In this document: in pieces, positions 53,111 to 60,193 of the stretch
Layout of the letters: each line of letters begins with the position of its first letter
Position numbering within the stretch: the first letter of the stretch is position 1
Source: CALGLS01 sp965222105
Lineage (GTDB): Bacteria > Bacteroidota > Bacteroidia > Chitinophagales > Saprospiraceae
Length of the DNA stretch: 64,000 nucleotides
Assembly: GCA_965222105.1 (NCBI GenBank)
Contig: CBDCTQ010000055.1
Span: 124,001 to 188,000 of the forward strand
Reading direction: 5' to 3'
Notes under the pieces: generated by a model
The model's database searches: none
What the model was told of the DNA's origin: nothing
The model's input: only the letters and a program-made list of their open reading frames with translations
Made by a program: the position numbers and the translations under genes

Positions 53111-53122
53111 CCAACAAGTTGG
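53111..53122. promoter_or_regulatory. Palindrome CCAAC-AA-GTTGG upstream of csgA
   Basis: This perfect 12-bp palindrome is 25 bases upstream of the candidate csgA -7 box and 9 bases after the regulator stop. Its position suits an activator site for the neighbouring response regulator, as inference. Confidence 0.4.
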
Positions 53123-53130
53123 GATTTTCA

Positions 53131-53811
53131 CTACGTATTTATACGTAAACTATAATTTTGGCCGGACATCTTGCCCAGATAGTACTTCACCAGCCCCACG
53201 GTGTTTTTCACTTTTAGTTTTTGGATAAGGTTTCGCCGGTGTGTTTCCACCGTTCGCTGGCTTATAAAAAGCTGACGGGCAATCTCTTTATTGGTCAGCT
53301 CATTGGCGATGCATTCCAGTATTTCCAGCTCCCGGTTGGTGAGTTGCTTATGGGAAGATTTGGATTTGTTGGCAAGACTGCTGACTGCTTTGTAAGTCAA
53401 TATTTTTTCAGAAATGGATTTAGAAAAATAGCTTCCTCCCTGTGCTACCGCCAGTATGGCTGCCAGCAGTTCTTCTTTGCTGCAATCTTTCGATAAAAAA
53501 CCCTTTGCTCCCACATCCAGCAATGCCGATACCTGGCTGGGGTCACAATGCCAACTCAACACGAGGACTTTGATGCCGCTCTCCTCCTTTAGTATCCGCT
53601 TGCAGGTATTCAACCCGTTGAGTGTCGGCATATTCAGGTCGAGCAATAGCAGATCGACCCGCCGCTCTCTGACCAGTTGTACAGCCGCCTGCCCATCCGA
53701 TGCTTCTCCCACCACTTCGACATATGGTGCACCGCTCAAAAGGGCCACCACACCACTGCGAAATAACCTATGATCGTCAGCAACAACAATATGTACTTTA
53801 TCTCTTTCCAT
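53131..53811 (-). CDS. Orphan NarL/FixJ-family response regulator, likely curli regulator
   Basis: The chosen ATG gives 226 residues. The receiver domain (about 5-120) has the acidic pocket VADDH and phospho-acceptor D58 in LLLLDLNMP, with K at GFLSKD. A LuxR-type helix-turn-helix (about 155-215) reads LTNRELEILECIANELTNKEIARQLFISQRTVETHRRNL in part. No histidine kinase gene is nearby. Its place directly upstream of csgA on the same strand parallels CsgD, the LuxR-type curli activator of enterics, although CsgD has a different, unphosphorylated receiver. A TTG three codons upstream is possible. Confidence 0.9.
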   Translation of the reverse strand: MERDKVHIVVADDHRLFRSGVVALLSGAPYVEVVGEASDGQAAVQLVRERRVDLLLLDLNMPTLNGLNTCKRILKEESGIKVLVLSWHCDPSQVSALLDVGAKGFLSKDCSKEELLAAILAVAQGGSYFSKSISEKILTYKAVSSLANKSKSSHKQLTNRELEILECIANELTNKEIARQLFISQRTVETHRRNLIQKLKVKNTVGLVKYYLGKMSGQNYSLRINT

Positions 53812-54022
53812 AAGCGACAAAATTTTTACATTATCGGGGAATTGTCCAGTTGCCTAAGGGGGGATAGCTCCCTGAAATGCGCCCGGCATCAGACAGCTTT
53901 TGAGGCAGTAAAATATACCCGCAATGCTACTCAAGGAGCATCGGAAAATCACGGCTAGATGAACCGGTCAGCAAATTCGGGATGAAAAGTGAAAGTGTGG
54001 TGATGAAGATGGGCTAAGGCTC

Positions 54023-54071
54023 GCTCGAAAATTAAATTAACGACCTAAAAGAGGGAATTTAATTTTTGAGC
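54023..54071 (-). promoter_or_regulatory. Stem-loop in the regulator's 5' leader
   Basis: AAAATTAAATT (54028-54038) pairs with AATTTAATTTT (54056-54066); GCTC/GAGC extend the stem to about 16 bp with one mismatch. It lies between the cyclase stop and the regulator start. The gap 53821-54139 has no gene. Confidence 0.5.
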
Positions 54072-54087
54072 TTTACTAAGCATAAGG

Positions 54088-54095
54088 CAAATATA
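54088..54095 (-). promoter_or_regulatory. Candidate promoter -7 box for the response regulator
   Basis: The minus strand reads TATATTTG, matching TAnnTTTG. Transcription from here would give a leader of about 270 bases, with the stem-loop at 54023-54071 close to its 5' end. Confidence 0.45.
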
Positions 54096-54139
54096 ACGAT
54101 TTTAGTTACATATTTAAAACTTCAGAGGAGATAATTTCC

Positions 54140-55771
54140 TCAGATTACTGCCTTCTTTGCGGTCAATATCTTATTGATGTAAAACATATCGATGTATCCC
54201 AGGTTTTTAGCGTCGATCTTGCCCCTTGGGGTGACGTCGAAAAGGTATCGCACCTCGTCGTAAGTGGATTTGGAGATGTTGATGCGGCCCACTTCACAGT
54301 TTTGTTCCATCCGGGAGGCGATGTTGACGGTTTCGCCCCAAATGTCGTAGGCAAATTTTTTGGTACCCACCACCCCAGCCACCACCGGGCCGGTATGAAT
54401 GCCAATGCGGGCTTCAAAACTTATGAGGCCTTTTTTGTCGCGTTCGGCTTTGTATTCTTTGAGGAATTCCTGCATTTCCAGGGCGGCTTTGATCATATCC
54501 TTGGGGCTGGTTTTGCCTTTTTTCAGGCCACTGGCGCACATATAAGCGTCGCCGATCGTTTTGATCTTTTCGATGTTGTAATGCGAGATGATGTGGTCGA
54601 ACCCCTTGAAGCAATAATCGAGCTCTTTGACGAGGGCTTCGGGGCGTAGCGATTTGGAGATGCGGGTGAAGTTTTTAAAATCAGCCAACATTACAGTTAC
54701 ATTGTCGAACTTTTTGGCGGAAGCCTGGCCGTTGGTTTTGAGTTCCTGGGCGATGTCGGCGGGGAGGATATTGAGCAGGAGGTCGTCGGAGCGTTGTCGT
54801 TCTTGTTCGAGGGCGGCATTGGCTTTTTTCTTTGCGCGAAAGCGACCGTAAAAAGACAGAGCCAGCAGAATGAGAAAAAGGGCAAACCCGCCGGCGAGCA
54901 AAAGCAAGAGATTGCTGCGGGAGGCTTTCATTTCGGCTACTTCGCGTTGCATTTGTTCGATCTGGAGTTGTTCGCTGATCTGTTCGTTTTCGTCGCTGAG
55001 TTTTTCGGCTTTCTTGCGGTGGCTGTAGGCCTGTCTTTCGGCATGACGTTTTTTTCGTTCAACGCTGTCGAGGGCTTCTTCTTTGAGGACGATCTCTTCG
55101 AATGCTTTTTCATTGGCCTCCAGAAGTTCCTTTTGTTTTTCGGTCAACTCCACTTTTTCATCGGTCAACTGGTCGCGTTCGTCGGTAAGGATGCTGATGT
55201 CGTTTTCGAGTTTTTTCTTTTCCCTTTCCAATACTTTTTTTTCCTTACCTATTTGTATGCGCTGCATTTCGAAAGCCTGTTCGAGGTCGCTGATGCTGGA
55301 CCCTTTTTTACTGAAGTACTCGAAGGCCTCTTCCGTCACCTGATAGGCTTTCCGGTAGTTGCCTTTTCGTTTGGCGAGTCGGCTGCGCTTTACTACACTT
55401 TTGATGATGAGGTCGGAATCGTTGGCTTCTTTGGCGTAGCCCAGGCACGATTTGAGCCATATTTCTGTGTTATAATTGTCGCGTTTGTTTTCGTAGGCCT
55501 GCGCAATGATGTACGACGACTGCGCTGCCATGCTATATATTTTTTTGCGCGAAGCGGTACTGTGTGCTTTCTTGCCCAGTTCGATGGCTCGCTTGGGATT
55601 TTGGCTTATATAGCGTTTGGCCAGTTCGTATTCCAGGGTCATTCGGGCGCGCGAGTCCGTTTCTGTTTTTAGTGCTTTTTCCAGTTCAGCAGTACTGCGC
55701 TGTGCAAAAGTAGCGGTCGACAGTACCAGACAAAAAAGAACCAGCAATGATTTTAGGATCGGGTGTAGCAT
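54140..55771 (-). CDS. Class III adenylate/guanylate cyclase with signal peptide, TPR, coiled coil and membrane anchor
   Basis: The chosen ATG gives 543 residues. A signal peptide (MLHPILKSLLVLFCLVLSTATFA) is followed by TPR-like helices (about 25-170), a long coiled coil rich in Glu and Lys (170-290), one membrane helix (about 292-318) and a cytoplasmic cyclase domain (345-535). Metal-binding Asp residues appear in VTVMLADFKNFT and in IGDAYM. It likely makes cAMP (or cGMP) in response to a periplasmic signal sensed by the TPR part. It lies just upstream of the curli regulator on the same strand, with a separate promoter box. A TTG start 27 bases upstream would place seven residues before the signal peptide. 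Confidence 0.92.
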   Translation of the reverse strand: MLHPILKSLLVLFCLVLSTATFAQRSTAELEKALKTETDSRARMTLEYELAKRYISQNPKRAIELGKKAHSTASRKKIYSMAAQSSYIIAQAYENKRDNYNTEIWLKSCLGYAKEANDSDLIIKSVVKRSRLAKRKGNYRKAYQVTEEAFEYFSKKGSSISDLEQAFEMQRIQIGKEKKVLEREKKKLENDISILTDERDQLTDEKVELTEKQKELLEANEKAFEEIVLKEEALDSVERKKRHAERQAYSHRKKAEKLSDENEQISEQLQIEQMQREVAEMKASRSNLLLLLAGGFALFLILLALSFYGRFRAKKKANAALEQERQRSDDLLLNILPADIAQELKTNGQASAKKFDNVTVMLADFKNFTRISKSLRPEALVKELDYCFKGFDHIISHYNIEKIKTIGDAYMCASGLKKGKTSPKDMIKAALEMQEFLKEYKAERDKKGLISFEARIGIHTGPVVAGVVGTKKFAYDIWGETVNIASRMEQNCEVGRINISKSTYDEVRYLFDVTPRGKIDAKNLGYIDMFYINKILTAKKAVI

Positions 55772-55881
55772 AATTATTGGAGAGGTGTTCGATGTCAATT
55801 CAGAAGTAGAGGCTGGGCTTTGTTTAACTCAAAATAAGCTCTGTTTGCTAAGGCTGGAGATCATAATTCAGTATAAAGATA

Positions 55882-55917
55882 CAAAACTAATGGTCTTCAA
55901 TTGCATTATATCGCAAA
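55882..55917 (-). promoter_or_regulatory. Candidate promoter for the cyclase gene
   Basis: The minus strand carries TAGTTTTG (55882-55889) with TTTG 24 bases upstream (plus-strand CAAA at 55914-55917). The leader would be about 100 bases. Confidence 0.45.
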
Positions 55918-55974
55918 ATAATAAGATTTGTTGTTTTTGCTTTGTTTTTCAACAAAAACCAGGAATAATGAAGT

Positions 55975-56095
55975 GAGTGCGTGACATATCTACCTGGCGG
56001 GCCGCGACGAACGACGTTTGCACAGAGAATTTCTTTGTGAATCTTCGTGTCTTTCCCGGAGCAAGTCCGGGACAAGCTGATTTTGTCACACACTC
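55975..56095. mobile_element. MITE-like element, second copy
   Basis: The 121-bp element starts GAGTGCGTGAC (55975-55985) and ends GTCACACACTC (56085-56095), inverted repeats with one mismatch. It is flanked by TAATGAAGT (55966-55974) and TAGTGAAGT (56096-56104), a 9-bp direct repeat with one mismatch. Inside are CACAGAG...CTTTGTG and the palindrome TCCCGGA-GCAAG-TCCGGGA (56054-56072). No ORF. It shares ends and interior wording with 27340-27535. The rest of the 548-base gap 55772-56319 holds promoters for the flanking genes. Confidence 0.65.
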
Positions 56096-56230
56096 TAGTG
56101 AAGTCAAATCAACCTGCAAACTTTTAAGCGCTCCAAACGTTGTATTATTTTGTACCAACGGAATAGAACTTTGCCCCAGCAAGCCATTAGCCATTTCCTT
56201 TCGGAAAACAGTAAGTTCTTAATGCCGCAA

Positions 56231-56261
56231 TTGAGATTGTCGCCGACAAAATGTATTTTTG
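56231..56261 (+). promoter_or_regulatory. Promoter for the aconitase gene
   Basis: TTG at 56231-56233, a 20-base spacer and TATTTTTG at 56254-56261 make the best full match to the Bacteroidota -33/-7 consensus in the window. The start codon is 58 bases downstream. Confidence 0.65.
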
Positions 56262-56319
56262 CGACCCCTGTTGCCACCGTTTACAAACCCGATTTTCTTA
56301 CAATTAAAAACACGCAGCT

Positions 56320-58590
56320 ATGCCATTCGACATTGATATGATCCGCAACCACTACCAAACCCTATCGGCAAGAGTAGAGAAGGTGCGCAAACGATTGAAA
56401 AGACCACTCACCCTTACGGAAAAAATATTGTACACGCACCTGCACAAAGAGTCGCGCCTCAAAAAGTACAATCGAGCAAAAGACTACGTCTTCTTTGCGC
56501 CCGACCGGGTAGCCATGCAGGATGCTACTGCTCAAATGGCATTGCTGCAATTTATGATGGCCGGCAAAGACAAAGTGGCCGTGCCCTCCACCGTGCATTG
56601 CGACCATCTCATCCAGGCCAAGGTCGGCGCCAAAAAAGACCTTAAAAATGCCATGAATACCAGCTCCGAAGTATTCGACTTCCTGGCCGACGTTTCCAAC
56701 AAATACGGCATTGGATTCTGGAAACCAGGGGCTGGCATCATCCATCAGATCGTACTGGAAAATTACGCCTTCCCCGGCGGTATGATGATCGGCACCGACT
56801 CCCACACCCCCAATGCTGGCGGCCTCGGCATGGTGGCCATCGGAGTAGGTGGGGCCGACGCCGTCGACGTGATGGCCGACATGCCCTGGGAGTTGAAAAT
56901 GCCCAAAGTGATCGGTGTTAAACTAACCGGAAAATTGCAGGGATGGACTTCCGCCAAAGACGTCATCCTCAAAGTAGCAGGCATCCTCACCGTAAAAGGA
57001 GGCACCGGCGCTATCGTCGAATATTTTGGCCCGGGAGCCCGCAGCCTCTCCTGTACCGGCAAAGGCACCATCTGCAATATGGGCGCTGAGATCGGGGCTA
57101 CGACCTCTACCTTTGGCTACGACCCCGCCATGGCCCGGTATCTCAAAGCCACCGGCCGGGAAGAAATCGCTAAAATGGCCAACAAAGTGAAAAAAGACCT
57201 CACCGGTGACCCGGAATGTTATAAAAACCCTGAAAAATATTTCGACCAGGTGATCCACATCAATTTGTCGAAACTGGAGCCACACATCAACGGCCCCTAC
57301 ACCCCCGACCTGGCCTGGCCCATCTCCAAATTTGCGGAAGCGGTAAAAGAAAAAGGCTACCCACAAAAACTCGACGTGGGGCTCATAGGCTCTTGCACCA
57401 ACTCCTCCTACGAAGACCTCGACCGGGCCGCCTCCATCGCCAACCAGGCCGTGAAAAAAGGACTGGCAGTGCGCTCACAATTTACCGTCACCCCCGGCTC
57501 CGAACAGATCCGCTACACCGTTGCCAGAGACGGCCAACTAGAATCGTTCGAAAAAATGGGCGGCATGGTACTGGCCAACGCCTGCGGCCCCTGCATCGGC
57601 CAATGGGCCCGCCATAAAAACCCCAAAAAAAAGAACTCCATCATCACCTCCTTCAACCGCAATTTTACCAAACGAAATGACGGCAATCCATTGACCCACT
57701 CTTTCGTGGCCTCGCCCGAAATTGTAACCGCCATGGCCATCGCTGGCGACCTGACCTTCAACCCCCTGACCGATAAACTCGTCAACGACAAAGGCCGCAA
57801 AGTAAAACTCAGTCCTCCCAAAGGTGTCGAGCTGCCTCCCAAAGGATTCGATGTGGAAGACGCCGGCTTCATCCCCCCACTCGAAAATGGCAGCAAGGTG
57901 AAGGTCAAAGTCGATAAAAAATCGAACCGCATACAATTGCTCAAGCCCTTCAAGCCCATTACTCATGCCCAACTACAGAGAATGCGCATACTCATCAAGG
58001 CCAAAGGCAAATGTACCACCGACCATATCTCCATGGCCGGGCCGTGGTTGAAATTTCGGGGCCACCTCGAAAACATCTCCAACAACTGCTTCATCGGAGC
58101 CATCAACTACTTCAACGACGAAGCCAACAACGTGATCAACTACACCACCAAAAAGCCCAAGTACATGGCCGTTCCCGACTCGGCCCGCGCCTACCAAAAG
58201 AAAAAGATCGGCACTATCGTTTTTGGAGAAGAGAACTACGGTGAAGGCTCCTCCCGCGAACACGCCGCCATGGAACCCCGCTACCTGGGAGTGAAAGCCG
58301 TAGTGGTGAAGTCGTTTGCACGAATCCACGAAACCAATCTCAAAAAGCAGGGCATGTTGGCCCTCACTTTTGTGAAACCCGCTGACTACGAAAAAATCCG
58401 TCAGGACGATGAGGTCGACCTCATCGGTTTCAACAAAATGGCACCGGGTAAAAACCTGTCAATCCGACTGCGCCACGCCGATGGCACTTCCGACAAATTT
58501 GAGGTAAAACACACCTACAACGAAGCACAGATAGAATGGGTTCGGGCGGGCTCGGCGCTGAATAAGATCCGGGAGGAGATCAAGGGGTAG
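56320..58590 (+). CDS. acn: Aconitate hydratase, mitochondrial type
   Basis: The 756-residue protein matches the mitochondrial-type aconitase (ACO2-like) rather than bacterial AcnA or AcnB. The 4Fe-4S ligands are C359 (GSCTNSS), C422 and C425 (CGPCIG). TVHCDHLIQA, the active-site serine/arginine block GEGSSREHAA and the swivelling C-terminal domain are present. It interconverts citrate and isocitrate in the TCA cycle. The start ATG 56320 gives a short N-terminal extension MPFDIDMIRNHYQ typical of Bacteroidota copies. It is a single gene with its own strong promoter. Confidence 0.95.
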   Translation: MPFDIDMIRNHYQTLSARVEKVRKRLKRPLTLTEKILYTHLHKESRLKKYNRAKDYVFFAPDRVAMQDATAQMALLQFMMAGKDKVAVPSTVHCDHLIQAKVGAKKDLKNAMNTSSEVFDFLADVSNKYGIGFWKPGAGIIHQIVLENYAFPGGMMIGTDSHTPNAGGLGMVAIGVGGADAVDVMADMPWELKMPKVIGVKLTGKLQGWTSAKDVILKVAGILTVKGGTGAIVEYFGPGARSLSCTGKGTICNMGAEIGATTSTFGYDPAMARYLKATGREEIAKMANKVKKDLTGDPECYKNPEKYFDQVIHINLSKLEPHINGPYTPDLAWPISKFAEAVKEKGYPQKLDVGLIGSCTNSSYEDLDRAASIANQAVKKGLAVRSQFTVTPGSEQIRYTVARDGQLESFEKMGGMVLANACGPCIGQWARHKNPKKKNSIITSFNRNFTKRNDGNPLTHSFVASPEIVTAMAIAGDLTFNPLTDKLVNDKGRKVKLSPPKGVELPPKGFDVEDAGFIPPLENGSKVKVKVDKKSNRIQLLKPFKPITHAQLQRMRILIKAKGKCTTDHISMAGPWLKFRGHLENISNNCFIGAINYFNDEANNVINYTTKKPKYMAVPDSARAYQKKKIGTIVFGEENYGEGSSREHAAMEPRYLGVKAVVVKSFARIHETNLKKQGMLALTFVKPADYEKIRQDDEVDLIGFNKMAPGKNLSIRLRHADGTSDKFEVKHTYNEAQIEWVRAGSALNKIREEIKG

Positions 58591-58592
58591 CG

Positions 58593-60029
58593 CTAACTGC
58601 CCAAAATGCTCAGCAACCAACGGCGTTCTGCCAGCGCTTTGGTATCGGTGATTTCTTTTTTCAGTTGCTGACGTACCCTCTGGCTGCGAAGGTTTGATGC
58701 CAACAATTGTTTTACAAAACGGATCAAGTTGAGGTAATTCTCTTTGTGGTACCCCAGTTCCTTATGCCTTCGAATGTACGTTTTGAAGCTTTCCAATAGG
58801 GATTCCAGTGCGTCGAAATTCCCATTTTCATAGTAAATGATCAGCAGCATCCGGCGGGCATCCAGCTCGTAGAGTTTGTCTTTGAACTCCACTTTTTGAA
58901 GCAGTTTCAACACCTCATCGTAGTTGGGTTGGTTGAAGTAAAAAACGGCCCGGCAATAGGTGTAGTGGTTTTCACTGTCAGCAGGGTCGAGGTAGGAGCG
59001 GTACTCGTCGAGGAATTGATCAATCCAGGCGAATTCCTTTAACTCTACGCCCAGCTTGAGTATGTTTTTGTATGCAAATGGGGAGATGATGCCTTTTTCA
59101 AGGAGCACGCCATTGTCCAAAGCAGAGCGATAAAAGTCAAAGGCTTCTTTTACAAATTTGGGCTCTCCCCGGTTGAGTTTTTTGATACAAAAATTAATGG
59201 CGATCAGGTGGACGTCTCTTCTTTCGGGAACCGGAAATATGTGTGCATATTGTTGAATTAGTGATTTGAGTTGTTGATAATTTTCCTCCCGGTCGGGGTG
59301 CAGCAAAGTCAAAACGGCATAATAATAAATCGCCACCACCGGTACCTGGACGAGCCCAAAGCGAACTACCCAACGCAAAACCTCATCGAGCAGCAACAAT
59401 TCTCCTTTCTTTGACGACATTTTCTGATGAGTCAATGCCGCGCAGTTTTGCATTAAAACATTAACCAAAAAATAAGTTCGCAGGTCTTCCCCAATTTGCT
59501 GATGGTTCATATCTCCCTCTCTTTTTTGCTGGAAGAGGTATTCTGTTTGCTGCCGACTCAAGGCATATTTTTGCAAATAAAAATGAGCGTGGCGATATGG
59601 CTCATTTTGAATAAACTGCTCCGTTTTGATCCACTCTTTTTCAAATAAGCGGCTCAGCCCTCTCTGTTTAAATTGCTCTAATAGATGTAATCGCTGGTCG
59701 GCTGGGTGGTTCCGATGGTTTATTTGCATCAAAAATGTTTTGGCCAATTTGACCAGGTACGACATCACATGCCGGAGTTTGGAATCGTCGAATGGCTCGC
59801 CGGGGTAAATGGTTGCAAATAGTTTTTGTCGGTTTATATCGGGCCAAAAATGAGGGTTGGCATCGAGAAAACAATCGTACAACCGGCATACATCCTTCCG
59901 TTTATTGAAAAAAGGCGAATACAGGAATTTTCGAAATTCCCGTCGCTCCTTCCTGTCGAAGCTGTTTAAAATTGTCAGTAAGACGCCTTTTGGTGTTTTG
60001 ATTTTGTAAAACTGTTCGATGTTTTTCAT
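58593..60029 (-). CDS. Helical-repeat protein of unknown function, 478 residues
   Basis: I do not recognise a functional family. The N-terminus (LLTILNSFDRKERREFRKFLYSPFFNKRKDV) resembles a lineage-restricted set of proteins I associate with Saprospiria genomes; this is from memory, not a search. The whole protein is predicted helical, with Leu/Tyr-rich TPR-like repeats from about 200 to 440 and a basic C-terminus. There is no signal peptide or membrane segment. It is convergent with the aconitase gene, ending 2 bases from it, and divergent from the T9SS protein gene. Confidence 0.8.
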   Translation of the reverse strand: MKNIEQFYKIKTPKGVLLTILNSFDRKERREFRKFLYSPFFNKRKDVCRLYDCFLDANPHFWPDINRQKLFATIYPGEPFDDSKLRHVMSYLVKLAKTFLMQINHRNHPADQRLHLLEQFKQRGLSRLFEKEWIKTEQFIQNEPYRHAHFYLQKYALSRQQTEYLFQQKREGDMNHQQIGEDLRTYFLVNVLMQNCAALTHQKMSSKKGELLLLDEVLRWVVRFGLVQVPVVAIYYYAVLTLLHPDREENYQQLKSLIQQYAHIFPVPERRDVHLIAINFCIKKLNRGEPKFVKEAFDFYRSALDNGVLLEKGIISPFAYKNILKLGVELKEFAWIDQFLDEYRSYLDPADSENHYTYCRAVFYFNQPNYDEVLKLLQKVEFKDKLYELDARRMLLIIYYENGNFDALESLLESFKTYIRRHKELGYHKENYLNLIRFVKQLLASNLRSQRVRQQLKKEITDTKALAERRWLLSILGS

Positions 60030-60193
60030 TGTAAAGTATTGTAAATCAGTTATTTAATTACAAATTCCATTCATTTTTTTTCGACAAATTATAAAATCTG
60101 TCGTTGTTTTACTAAAAATCCTGCCTGACATTTGGGGTAACCAATCGCTAACTTTCAATATGAATATTACATTAACATCAAACACGTCCAATC

